Assembly: GCA_963791625.1 (NCBI GenBank)
Contig: CAWBTA010000010.1
Coordinates: 1 to 53,127, forward strand
Length of the DNA: 53,127 bases
DNA from: JANMCE01 sp963791625
Lineage (GTDB): Bacteria > Actinomycetota > Acidimicrobiia > Acidimicrobiales > Ilumatobacteraceae
Direction: 5' to 3'
Shown: piece by piece, positions 34,858 to 43,615 of the stretch
How the letters are laid out: each line of letters opens with the position of its first letter
Numbering within the stretch: position 1 is the first letter of the stretch
Translations under genes and position numbers: made by a program
The notes under the pieces: generated by a model
Databases searched by the model: none
What the model was told of the DNA's origin: nothing
The model's input: the letters and a program-made list of their open reading frames with translations, nothing else

Positions 34858-35538
34858 ATGATGGACGACGACGATGTTGCGCTCCGTACCCTGACGTACC
34901 GGCAGTTCGTGGAGCTGGGCCATGCGCCGACAGTCCACGACATCGCTGCTATCAGCGGCGCGTCCTCTGACGATGTGTGGTCCGGTTGGCAACGGTTGCA
35001 CGATGAGCATGCATTGGTGTTGCAGTCGCACACCCGCGAGATTCGGATGGCCAACCCGTTCTCGGCCGTTCCGACCGCCTATCGAGTGTTTGCCGACGAC
35101 CGTTGGTGGTACGCGAACTGTGCGTGGGACGCGTTCGGTGTCTGCGCTGCGTTGCATGTCGATGGTCGTATTGAGGCGTCGTGCGCCGACTGCGGTGAGC
35201 CGATCGTTGTCCACGTGCGCGGTGAGCAGCCGGACGACGAATACCTGTTGTTCCACTGCCTGGTCCCAGCCGTTCACTGGTGGGACGACATCGTCTTCAC
35301 TTGAGGCACGATGAATCTCTTCCGGTCGGAGGAGCACATCGGTCGCTGGCTCGGTTCGAGAGCTCCCGGCGCGACGATCAGCGTCAGGAAACTGTGTGAG
35401 CTGGCGCACGCATGGTGGGGCGATCGGATCGATCCGAACTGGCGGCCGCGCACCCGCGAACAGAACCAGGCGATCCTCAACGGTCTCGGGCTCACGGATG
35501 CGTTCTGGAACCTGTCCGCGGTGCATCCCAGTCCCTGA
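34858..35538 (+). CDS. MerB-like (alkylmercury lyase family) selenoprotein, in-frame TGA as selenocysteine
   Basis: One frame runs from ATG 34858 (or 34861) to 35538, with TGA at 35302-35304. The N-terminal part has a winged-helix-like segment (APTVHDIAAISGASSDDVW), as MerB does. Cys88 and Asp91 in ANCAWD match Cys96 and Asp99 of MerB. The TGA at residue 149 falls in DDIVFT-U-GTMNLFRSEEHI, where MerB has catalytic Cys159; spacing from the first Cys is 61 versus 63. The 226-residue total fits MerB (212). A hairpin with GGTC loop follows at 19 nt. MerB cleaves carbon-mercury bonds; whether this one does is unproven. No other mer genes are adjacent. Confidence 0.86.
35317..35334 (+). promoter_or_regulatory. 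SECIS-like hairpin of the MerB-like selenoprotein
   Basis: CTCTTCC (35317-35323) pairs with GGAGGAG (35328-35334), six Watson-Crick pairs and one G-U, around the four-base loop GGTC. The loop starts 19 nt after the TGA. GGUC is also the apical loop of the E. coli fdhF SECIS, at almost the same distance. Confidence 0.75.
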
Positions 35539-35719
35539 CAAGAACACGCCGTACGCGGCGCCGGCTCCGACGCGCCACGATGACGCCACTCGCACCGCGT
35601 TACGACATGGGACAGCCATGACGCTCGAACATCCGCGGTCCTTCATCGGCCCGCGCGACCCGCCCGAAGACTGAGGTTGCCGCCGACCGAAACGGAAATC
35701 GGAAGAGGCTTGCAGCGGA

Positions 35720-36283
35720 ATGGGTGAGCTGAGCATCTGTAAGGATATGGATGCAAAACTCTCACTGCTTGGGGACATCACGGTGCAGGATGAGCTCTAC
35801 GTAGTTCCCGACTTCGACGGGTTCGACGAGCTTTACCGGCGCGAGTATCCAGGGCTCCACGCTGTCGCAGCGGCGCTTGTCAGCGTGGACAGGTGCGAAG
35901 ACATGGTGCAGGACACGATGTTTCGTGCTCTGTTGAACTGGAAGCATGTCCGCCGACTCGATCGGCCGGGCGCGTGGTGTCACCGAGTGCTCGTGAACGC
36001 GTGCCGGATGTTGTGGCGGCGCCGTCTCGTCGAACGGCGGTATCTCTCCCGCTATCCGTACCAGGATCTCACGACGAGCGAGCCCTCGCCCGACATCGTG
36101 GCCTTCTGGACAGCGGTACGTGAGCTGCCATCGCGGCCCAGGCTCGCAGTGGCGTTGTACTACGCCGCCGATTACACAACCGTGGAAATCGCATCCATCC
36201 TCGGCGTTCCGGAAGGGACAGTCCGATCCGACCTGGCCCGCGCTCGAACGGCGCTGGTCGCTCAGCTAAGGGGATCAGAATGA
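35720..36283 (+). CDS. ECF-type RNA polymerase sigma factor
   Basis: The 187-residue protein has sigma region 2 (FDELYRREYPGLHAVAAALV, DRCEDMVQDTMFRALLNW) and region 4 (LPSRPRLAVALYYAADYTTV, EIASILGVPEGTVRSDLARA). ATG 35720 gives a slightly long N-terminus; ATG 35747 is an alternative. It overlaps the next gene by 4 bp (ATGA). That gene encodes a membrane-anchored extracytoplasmic ligand-binding protein, so the sigma factor is probably controlled by it. Confidence 0.92.
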   Translation: MGELSICKDMDAKLSLLGDITVQDELYVVPDFDGFDELYRREYPGLHAVAAALVSVDRCEDMVQDTMFRALLNWKHVRRLDRPGAWCHRVLVNACRMLWRRRLVERRYLSRYPYQDLTTSEPSPDIVAFWTAVRELPSRPRLAVALYYAADYTTVEIASILGVPEGTVRSDLARARTALVAQLRGSE

Positions 36284-37773
36284 GTGACAAGGACACGACT
36301 GTGACCGGGCCGAACTCGGCCGAAGACGATGGACCATGGATCGACGATCTCGGGAGACGCGCCGGTGCTGCGCTGCGGAAACCGGCGCCCGATAACGGCC
36401 TCGCCAATCTGAAACAAAGGCAGCGGCGGCGAACGACACAACTCAGTGCGGCGGCGGCCATGGCCGGCCTGCTCATCGTCGTTGCGGTGATTTTCGCAAA
36501 ACGTCGTAGCGACGGGCCAGCAACGATTCAGAACCCGGTGACACCGACGACGGTCGCGCCGAGGGTTGCGGCCGATGTTTCGTGGGCGGCGCAGTATCTC
36601 GGCGTGCAACCGGGAGCGGCCACAGGCACGCCGTACAAGATCGGGTGGATCGGTGGCGATGCAGAGACGCTCTCTGCGCTGACGGCAGTCGCCGGCTACC
36701 TGAACGCCAACGCGACCGGCGTTGGTGGTCGTCCGATCGAGTTCGTGTCGTGCGACTCGTCGTCTGGTCGGGAACAGACCTGTGCCGACGAGTTCGCTAC
36801 CCGCAACGACTTCGCCCTCGTCATGTCGGACATGGGCGCAGTGAACTCGAAGCCATTCAAGACGCTCGCTCCCAGCAAGGCCATCGAACTGATCGGGAGT
36901 AGCGGTTCCACGGCGATCGGCACGGACGCGTACATCTTCAACACCGACGGACCGAGTTGGTACCGCCTCATCCTGTCGTTCGCGATCAACTTCCTTCCCG
37001 CCACGGTGAAGAACATCGTCGTCGTGAACGATTTGGGAATCGGTTCATTCGGAAGCGACCAGGGCGAACTCATAACCACGCGGCCCGGCGCGAATGTCAG
37101 CTTCGTCAAAGTCTCGGGTGACGCGTCGTCCGACGACATCGCTTCGAAGATCCGCGAGAAGCCCGGCGCGGCCGATGCCGATGTGTTTCTCGCCTTCGGT
37201 AATAAGCCGAATTTTTGTACGAACCTTCCGGCCGCTCGTTCCCAACTCGGCAGTACGGCGACCGTGATGCTGTTCGACATGTGCGTCATGTCGGCGAGCG
37301 GAAAGGCGATGCTCGGCTCCGAGTCCGGCCGCGGATCAGCCGAGGGAGCGTACGTGTTGTCGGCCTTCGACCTTCTCGACAGTGGCAGAGATGGCCTCGA
37401 TGTCTACAGCAAGGCGACGGGCAAGGACGGCGCGGCCTACACCGCCGGCCAGGACGCGTTCAGAGGGCTGATGACGATGGTGCGAATTCTGAATAAAGCC
37501 GGCAATCTCGACACGCTCACCTCGACCGACATTCATACCGCTATGGCGAACTATCGCGGCCCGGTACCGATGAACGCCGGTCCGATGAACTGCGGCAACC
37601 TCAACCCTGGCTACGGATGGGTGTCGGCGAAATCGGCATGCGGCGAGCACGCGAACCTCTACCGCTTCGAGGGCGGCAAACTCGTGTCCATCGCCGACGG
37701 GCGAAACGGCAAGCTCCTCGGCTTCCAAGGCATCGTGGACGCCGACCCGAACCTCTTCCCCAAACCGGCCTGA
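36280..37773 (+). CDS. Membrane-anchored type I substrate-binding protein, probable anti-sigma/sensor partner
   Basis: The 497-residue protein has a cytoplasmic N-terminus of about 54 residues, one membrane helix at about 55-73 (LSAAAAMAGLLIVVAVIFA), a Thr/Pro linker, and then a large extracytoplasmic domain like branched-chain amino-acid-binding proteins: YKIGWIGGDAETLSALTAVA, GGRPIEFVSCDSS, VKNIVVVNDLGIGSFG and AYTAGQDAFRGLMTMVRIL. Paired Cys residues occur outside. It takes the anti-sigma position behind an ECF gene with ATGA overlap but lacks the zinc-binding HxxxCxxC anti-sigma motif. The inferred role is a sigma-factor sensor with a solute-binding head; no ABC permease is nearby. Confidence 0.85.
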   Translation: MSDKDTTVTGPNSAEDDGPWIDDLGRRAGAALRKPAPDNGLANLKQRQRRRTTQLSAAAAMAGLLIVVAVIFAKRRSDGPATIQNPVTPTTVAPRVAADVSWAAQYLGVQPGAATGTPYKIGWIGGDAETLSALTAVAGYLNANATGVGGRPIEFVSCDSSSGREQTCADEFATRNDFALVMSDMGAVNSKPFKTLAPSKAIELIGSSGSTAIGTDAYIFNTDGPSWYRLILSFAINFLPATVKNIVVVNDLGIGSFGSDQGELITTRPGANVSFVKVSGDASSDDIASKIREKPGAADADVFLAFGNKPNFCTNLPAARSQLGSTATVMLFDMCVMSASGKAMLGSESGRGSAEGAYVLSAFDLLDSGRDGLDVYSKATGKDGAAYTAGQDAFRGLMTMVRILNKAGNLDTLTSTDIHTAMANYRGPVPMNAGPMNCGNLNPGYGWVSAKSACGEHANLYRFEGGKLVSIADGRNGKLLGFQGIVDADPNLFPKPA

Positions 37774-37869
37774 CCCACCGGCAGCGACGGCCGGGAGCGG
37801 CGGGGTGCACTCAGCTGTTCCAGGGTCGTGGACGAATGTGCGTTCACGTAGGAAGTGGAGGGGTCAGCC

Positions 37870-38007
37870 TTACGAATCGCGATGTTGGAAATACTGGTCC
37901 AAGTGTTCGATGTCGTGCAGTTGCACGGCCATTCCGCCGATCACGACGTAGTGGACACCATGCTTGTTGAGGATCCGTACGGGTGCCTCTGGATCGAAGC
38001 TAGGCCC
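37870..38007 (-). pseudogene. N-terminal remnant of a nucleotidyltransferase toxin-like gene
   Basis: Downstream of the XRE gene in another frame lies FDPEAPVRILNKHGVHYVVI then GGMAVQLHDIEHL, the N-terminal start of nucleotidyltransferase (AbiEii/MNT-like) proteins. It then stops without the DxD catalytic part. This looks like the truncated partner of the XRE antitoxin-like gene. Confidence 0.5.
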
Positions 38008-38320
38008 GCGCACTCCTGCTTGCGACTCTGACGTGCTCCTTTTCGTTGTGTGCGGCAACCTGGTCCGCGGGGAGCATCGCCTCAGCCGTTCGTCGGGTTG
38101 CGTCATGCAGGTCCGGTGCGGCGAGGCGCATGCGGACCTCAAACCCGGCTGCCCCGAGGACGCGGCAGAGTGTGTCCACCGAAGGAGAACGTCGGCCTGA
38201 TTCATAGGCTGACATCGCCGCCTGGCTGGTGCCGGCCCGTTCGGCCAACGACTTCTGCGTCAGCCCAGCCTGCCGGCGCGCCATGCGGATCAAATGTCGC
38301 GAGTACGTCTCCGAAGCCAT
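38000..38320 (-). CDS. XRE-family HTH regulator (antitoxin-like)
   Basis: ATG 38320 gives 106 residues. The HTH is MARRQAGLTQKSLAERAGTS then QAAMSAYESGRRSPSVDTLC, followed by VLGAAGFEVRMRLAAPD and a helical tail. Proteins of this shape commonly precede nucleotidyltransferase toxins, and a truncated one follows. A palindromic site 8 bp upstream of the start suggests autoregulation. Confidence 0.85.
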   Translation of the reverse strand: MASETYSRHLIRMARRQAGLTQKSLAERAGTSQAAMSAYESGRRSPSVDTLCRVLGAAGFEVRMRLAAPDLHDATRRTAEAMLPADQVAAHNEKEHVRVASRSARA

Positions 38321-38328
38321 GCCCCAGT

Positions 38329-38344
38329 ATACCTGTACCGGTAT
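38329..38344. promoter_or_regulatory. Inverted repeat between two XRE genes, candidate operator
   Basis: ATACC-TGTACC-GGTAT lies between the divergent XRE genes, 8 bp from one start and 27 bp from the other. Perfect five-base arms with a six-base spacer fit a dimeric XRE repressor. Confidence 0.5.
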
Positions 38345-38371
38345 GGCTAGCGTCTTGCCGGCGACCTGGGC

Positions 38372-38581
38372 ATGGCCCTCTCCGAGCTGAGACGCTTCGC
38401 CGATCTGACCCAAGTCGAACTGGCCCGCCGCCTCCTCGTGACCCAACCGTCGGTGTCCGAAATCGAACGTAGCGAGAGCCCCGCTGTACCTACGGTGCGC
38501 CGCTATGTCGAAGCCCTCGGCGCTCACCTCGAACTCACAGCAGTCTTCAACGACGGACGACGCATCCCGATCAACGTCTGA
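38372..38581 (+). CDS. Short XRE-family HTH protein, possibly N-terminally truncated
   Basis: The 69-residue frame has an HTH (LTQVELARRLLVTQPSVSEI) then VPTVRRYVEALGAHLELTAVF, a pattern usual in HigA-like antitoxins. The codons just before the ATG (RLAGDLG) still resemble the family, but a TAG lies further upstream, so the N-terminus may be lost. No toxin gene is visible in front. Confidence 0.6.
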   Translation: MALSELRRFADLTQVELARRLLVTQPSVSEIERSESPAVPTVRRYVEALGAHLELTAVFNDGRRIPINV

Positions 38582-39052
38582 CGGCAAAATCCGCATTCTC
38601 CCTTCGAGCGAGCACGACGATGTAGTCGTCATGTGCAACGCGTGGAACCTGCGTTGTATCGTCTTTCCGGCGCTTGGGGCAGCCGAATCGGCGCTTCGGA
38701 GAAGCCGATTAAGTAGGGTTAAAGGCCCCGACAGCGGGCTAACAGAGTGCTCTGCTCCCTCCCACCTCGAAAGCATGCTCGACCTAAACCGGCGCTTACG
38801 TTCCGCCGATTTGTTTCGGTCGTCATCTACCCCGATGCGGTCAGCGACGCCATCACCGCAGCTCTCACCTCTTTGTCCGAAAGAGCGCGTGGCTGGCTAG
38901 CCATCGATGGCGAGAGTCTAGGACCGTCCGCTACACGCGTGGACCAGAGTGCACGGCTGGCGCCCCGTTCAGTGTGATGCCGTCCAATCGCCCGCCGACC
39001 GTCCGCCAGCTACTGTTCCGGCCAACGATTTGCGGAGTCGAGCGGGGGACGA
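38582..39052. other. 470-bp stretch without a supported gene
   Basis: Several short overlapping frames occur, none with family similarity or a ribosome site. The region has somewhat lower GC and lies between decayed defence genes. No tRNA or clear hairpin array was seen. Confidence 0.4.
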
Positions 39053-40092
39053 ATGACGGCATGGCTGGTGCGTGCAGGTGGCAATGGCGAGCGAGAGGAC
39101 TTTGTCGTTGCGAACGGATGCGCAGGTACCGGATTCGATGAAGTCGGGGACCTCACTGCAGCTGGTGATCGCTCAGCGATTACCGTGGCCGTCGAGGCGG
39201 CCTACCCGACGATGGCACCAAGGCAATCGGCAACTACGCCGCTCAACTGAACGCGCTGCGGAACAAGATCGTTGCCGGGGATCTCGTCGTGCTTCCATTG
39301 AAACGAACCGCCCAGCTCGCAATCGGCCGGGTCACCAGCGCATACCGCTACGACTCGACAGTCGAGCCAAGCCTTCGACACACCGTCGGTGTCGAGTGGA
39401 TGACGACCGACGTTCCTCGCACGGCGATCGGCCAAGACCTTCTGTATTCGCTGGGCGCCTTCAGCACGATCTGCGAGATGCGTCGTAACGATGCCGCCTA
39501 CCGCCTCGAACAACTGGCCAAGACGGGTGCCGACCCGGGGGCTCGCCCCGAAGCTGAGCCGGCGGGGAGCGAAGCGGCCGACTCTGAGGTTGTCGATACG
39601 TCGACCACGTTGATCGACATCGTGGAGCAATCAAGCAACCTTGTGATGGACCGTGTCCACAACCAGTTCTCTGGGCACGCTATGGAGCACCTCGTTGCAG
39701 CTGTGCTGCGAGCCAACGGCTTCAAGTGCGAAGTCGTACCCGAAGGGCCCGATGGTGGCATCGACATTTATGCCGGCAAAGGCCCGCTTGGCCTCGACTC
39801 GCCGAGGCTCATCGTGCAGGTGAAGTCGAGCCCGACACCGGTGGGTGCCGGAACGATTCGAGAGTTGCAGGGAGTGCTCACCACATACGGTGCCGACCAA
39901 GGGCTACTCGTTGCCTGGGGAGGTCTCACCAAGCCGGCGCAGCGAGAGGTGTCGACGCTCGCCTTCAAGGTTCGCGTGTGGGACTCCAACGACCTCCTCG
40001 ACGCAATCTACAACTGCTACGACGAGCTACCCGAAGACGTGCGGAGCCAACTGTCTCTGCAGCGCGTATGGACGCTCGTGAGCAAGCCATGA
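39053..40092 (+). pseudogene. Mrr-type restriction endonuclease, one-base frameshift
   Basis: The first frame (MTAWLVRAGGNGEREDFVVA) covers 39053 to about 39207. After the CCC at 39205-39207 the protein continues in another frame (DDGTKAIGNYAAQLNALRNK, IVAGDLVVLPLKR). One added base restores about 347 residues. The C-terminal part is an Mrr_cat nuclease: FSGHAMEHLVAAVLRANGF, Asp in GPDGGIDIYAG, and the QxK motif in LIVQVKSSPT. It would cut modified DNA. The frameshift in a C run may be a sequence error, in which case the gene is intact. Confidence 0.78.
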
Positions 40093-40129
40093 TGACAGTC
40101 ATGATGTTGACCATCCTGGTGAGATCGCT

Positions 40130-40922
40130 GTGACCGAGCCGGACAAGTCGCCTGCGTGGCTGAGTTGGGCCCTTGCGGGGCTGCTGGGCGGGTTCGTCGC
40201 GGGCGTTCCGGTCCTTGAGCACTTCTTCCCAGAAAGTTGGCAACGTGGCCAGCTTTGTCGTGCTCGTCCTCTGGGGATCGGCGGCGGCCTTATGGGCCGA
40301 GGCCGAGATCTCCACAACGATTCCGAACGTGCCATGCGAGCCTTATCGGCGGGGCGGCGATCATGCTCATCGGAGTCTTTGTAGGCGCCGCTTCGTCTCG
40401 TCCGGACAGCCCAGCAGAAGCGACAACCAACGTGGCGCCCCAGCCAGCGAAAGAATCCGGGGTTGCCACTTCGGCAATCGCGGCAACAACGGTGACCTCA
40501 TCGAATGCGCCATCGTCGCCCTTTTGGTCGACGCTCCGGACTTGGTGCTCACGAATACCGTAGCCATGGCGGTAGACCTCGGTGGTTCGCCACACGCCAA
40601 ATCCTTTCGAGCAACGATAGACGGCGCACAATGCGGAGCGACTTCGAAGGCGCACATTGCTGGCACAGCAACAGTCGGAGGAACGCTGCGATCTGATATC
40701 GACCTCGGCACACAGAACACGGCAGTATCCGTCCGAGTTTCTATTTCGGCTGGAGATCTCCAGTCAGCTAGCCAAACGGTAACTCCCGGGGCGTCAGCTC
40801 CAGTTCAAGTATCAATCGGGCCTGGGCTCGTGGCTATTGACATCGAATCCGTGAGCCACGACGACTTTGAGTGTGGAAACAGAGAGATAGCTATTGCACT
40901 CGTCGACCCTCGTATCGTCTAG
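40130..40922 (+). pseudogene. Membrane-anchored protein spread over three frames
   Basis: GTG 40130 opens with WALAGLLGGFVAGVPVLEHFF. The hydrophobic pattern then continues in a second frame (GNVASFVVLVLWGSAAALWA), a third (LIGGAAIMLIGVFVGAASSR plus a Thr/Ser linker), and again the second (ECAIVALLVDAPDLVLTNTV to the stop at 40922). At least three indels are needed, one possibly in the TTTT near 40540. The product would be a two- or three-helix protein with an extracytoplasmic beta-rich domain. No family recognised. Confidence 0.45.
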
Positions 40923-40954
40923 CTTGTGTCAAGAAATAGACAAAAGGTGGAAAA

Positions 40955-41565
40955 ATGAAACCTTCACGGGTCATAGCGGCGGGGGCCGCCGTAGCGATTC
41001 TCGCCGGATGCGGCGGAGGCGGAATGCCAACGGTGTTAGGCACAACCGTCGTCCCGACGACGACGGCAGCCGCGCCGACAACCGTCACTACAGCCTCTGT
41101 CACAACCGTGGCGCCGACTACTTCCACGGCTGCGGCGCCGACGACTACTTCGTCTTTGGCGCCTACAACCACGACGATTGCAGTACCGAAGGTGATGCCT
41201 GATCTCGTCGGGCAGCAATTATCCATAGTCCGAGCGCAGCTCGAAAATACAACGCTCGAATAACCGAGCGTAAGGAGATCGCGACGCAGGCAGCTGGGAC
41301 CATCATCAAGCAAGACCCTGCAGCCGGGGCGCCATTCGCAATCGCCATCGTCCTAACAGTTTCGGTAAGCTCGCCGGTTGTTCCAACGGTTGTGGGGCTC
41401 ACGGTCGGCGACGCGAAGACGCAGCTCGAAGGCCTCGGTTTCAAAGTCAAGGAATCAAGCGTCATCGATGAGACGAGGGCCGACGGACTAGTGGTCGAGC
41501 AGCAGCCTGCTGCCGGGACTCCAAACGCCGGCGAAGTAACCGTCAACGTTGTCGCGACGCCCTGA
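40955..41565 (+). pseudogene. PASTA-domain lipoprotein with a one-base frameshift
   Basis: ATG 40955 has AGGTGG upstream. The lipobox AILAGC is followed by a Thr/Ala/Pro-rich linker and the first PASTA start (MPDLVGQQLSIVRAQLE). That frame stops at 41263, but adding one A to AAAA (41244-41247) joins the second frame (IATQAAGTIIKQDPAAGAPF), then a second PASTA repeat (VPTVVGLTVGDAKTQLEGLG to VVEQQPAAGTPNAGEVTVNV), stop at 41565. PASTA repeats bind muropeptides. The 3' continuation beyond the TGA stays open in the same frame. Confidence 0.72.
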
Positions 41566-41993
41566 GATTCGGTTCCTGTCGCAGTTCACCCCCGTCACGC
41601 GGTCGCTGGAGCAGGAACCGGCGGCGAGGCACGCAAGGGCAATGCTCAGGTGTACAACCGATGGATTGAGTTTGATCAGTCTTACGGCAGCACGTATATC
41701 TCGTTTGACCTGAGCCGCGGATACAGAAGCTTGAAGGTCGAGGCCGTATTCGACGACAACGCAAATGATAAGGCGAAAGCAAAGATCGAGCTTTTTGGAG
41801 ACGATCGGCTGCTCGGCGAAGCTGAAGCGGTTTTCGGTCAAACATTTCCGGTCGACCTGGACGTGACCGGTGTTCTCCGCCTCCGGATCGAGGTAACCAG
41901 CCTTGGCGGCGGTCGCGGCTCAAGGCTTTACCTGGCGGATCCTCGACTTCTGGCGTCGTGGGCGAAGTACCAACGACGACCGTCAAGAAATAG
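41566..41993 (+). CDS. NPCBM/NEW2-like carbohydrate-binding domain, start unclear
   Basis: Directly after the PASTA stop and in the same frame, coding sequence continues: VAGAGTGGEARKGNAQVYNR, WIEFDQSYGSTYISFDLSRG, VEAVFDDNANDKAKAKIELF, FPVDLDVTGVLRLRIEVTSL. This resembles NPCBM/NEW2 domains. There is no good separate start, so it may originally have been the C-terminal part of the PASTA protein. A second frame near the end (VVGEVPTTTVKK, stop about 41993) looks like the natural C-terminus, implying another indel. Confidence 0.5.
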
Positions 41994-42097
41994 CCCGCAT
42001 GCCAGCCTGACTACGTGGTCAAACAACAACGGTCGACTATCGGCAGGATGTATCAAGTGCTGCGCTGCGAGTTTCCTGAGCCAAACAGACCGGTTGG

Positions 42098-42115
42098 CTA
42101 AGCCTCGATCCACCG
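42098..42115. repeat. Left target duplication and terminal inverted repeat of IS1380-family element
   Basis: CTAAG (42098-42102) is the target duplication; CCTCGATCCACCG (42103-42115) is the inverted repeat. Its mate is at 43548-43565. Confidence 0.8.
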
Positions 42116-43560
42116 AATTGATCGGATGGGTGGAAGGTGAGGCGGGCTGTGGCGTGTTGATGACCGTTGCGGCGGCGTGTTGAAGCTGGTTCGTGCGTTG
42201 GTTTCGGCGCTGGTCGTCGTGGGTGAAGTGAGAGGTGAGGGAAGCGGCGGGTCGAAGCGTCGAATTAGATGAGAATGGCATCGGGTGGGAAGCGCAGGAG
42301 CTGGTGCGGCGTGGTTCCGATGACGCGGGAGATTGATGATGCGGGTCGTCGGGTGGTGCGTGACGCGCTGGAGGTCGCTGATGGTGGTGGTCAGATGCGA
42401 GGTGTGAGCAAACGGCCAGGCGAGCATGCGCTGTGGCTGGTGGTGGAGGGGAGGTGTCGAGGGCGTCTCAATGGATGGCGAGTCACACGGCGTGTCGATG
42501 GACTGGTGGCTGATGTGTGAGATGGAGCGTGTGATGAACGTGGTGTGCATCAGGCCACATCGTCGTTGGGCTCGGTCGGCGAGACGAGTGCGACGCACAA
42601 CCAGCCGAACGCTGCGAGCGTGTTTGCCTTTGCCGGTCGTGTAGACGGTTTCGGCGACTTGGGCATACCGCCAATGGTGTAGTCGATGTCGTGCCAGGTG
42701 TTCGTCGATGGCTGCGATGGCTTGTTTCATGTGTTTATGCAGCTGACGTGATCGACCAGCCGATCTGGTGGACGTTCAAACGGTCGATGAGTTTCCACGC
42801 CAGAACCCGAATCGGCGGATCGTGATCGGTCCAGTCGCGCCGGCGCGTCGGAGGACGCGACGAGTTCATCAACGAACCGGACCGCACGCGGGCGGTGTTC
42901 GCTGACCCAGCCGCATCGGGGCAACAACCTCACCGGTCCGGCATGGTGGCCAGGAGCGGGTGATACCGAGCACACCGGTATAGCCATAGCCGGTGCCTGT
43001 CTGTTTGCCGTGGACCTCGCAGATCGTGGAGTCCAGATCGATCACGACCGGACTGCTTCCGGGCCGGCACCAGCGGCCCACGCGGCGTGATGCCTGTGAG
43101 CACACGGCATCCAACTGGCGGACATGCCCGAACGTGAACGTGCGCAGGAACGTCCCGATCGTGGACGTGGACATTGCTTTGAACGGCAACACTCGCTGCG
43201 TCGCTCCAGCGCGCACATGTCGACATGATCGATATGTGTCGCACCGGCGATGATCGCGGCGACCACAGTCAAAATCTTGCGACCTGGCTGTGACGACCCC
43301 GTCGCACGAGACCGTGGATCAGAGCTTCCGAGCCGAGTCGGGTCATCAACGTGGCCGGCACGATCAGCCCGGCGTTCGCTACCAGCCCCTCATGATCAAA
43401 GGTCGCTTTCAACCGGTCCAGAATGCGCGAAGATGTCGACACAAGAAGTGCCTCCTGTGGTTCGAGATACGTTGACTTCAGACATCAACAGACTCCCAGC
43501 CCAGGAGGCCTTTTTGGTGGACGCGCCCGCCTCACCCGCTCATGAAACGGTGGATCGAGG
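42103..43560. mobile_element. IS1380-family insertion sequence, 1.46 kb
   Basis: Perfect 13-bp terminal inverted repeats CCTCGATCCACCG bound the element, flanked by a 5-bp direct repeat CTAAG on both sides. CC ends and 5-bp duplication agree with the IS1380 family (ISEcp1 type). The only gene is a minus-strand transposase broken by several frameshifts. Intact ends and target duplication suggest a rather recent insertion. Confidence 0.82.
42240..43442 (-). pseudogene. IS1380-family transposase, multiply frameshifted
   Basis: GTG 43442 begins RILDRLKATFDHEGLVANAG. Other frames then supply GATHIDHVDMLRAGATQRVL, IGTFLRTFTFGHVRQLDAVC, SSPVVIDLDSTICEVHGKQT (the first catalytic Asp region), a VRFVDELV segment, VAETVYTTGKGKHARSVRLV and TRIINLP near the end. 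The order follows IS1380 transposases, but at least five frame changes are needed. It is non-functional as read. Confidence 0.72.
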
Positions 43561-43565
43561 CTAAG
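43548..43565. repeat. Right terminal inverted repeat and target duplication of IS1380-family element
   Basis: CGGTGGATCGAGG (43548-43560) is the exact reverse complement of the left end; CTAAG (43561-43565) repeats the left target site. Confidence 0.8.
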
Positions 43566-43615
43566 ACTCGAAAGACCGCTGGATCCGCGGGCCCGGTGAA
43601 TCGAGCAGATCGACG

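Noticed and set aside
36280..37773. Ordinary ABC-transporter substrate-binding protein
   Set aside because: It has a cytoplasmic tail and a membrane helix instead of a cleaved or lipoprotein signal, and no permease or ATPase gene nearby.
41563..41600. TGA between PASTA and NPCBM-like coding as selenocysteine
   Set aside because: It lies at a domain end rather than an active site, and no suitable hairpin is seen at 15-25 nt downstream.
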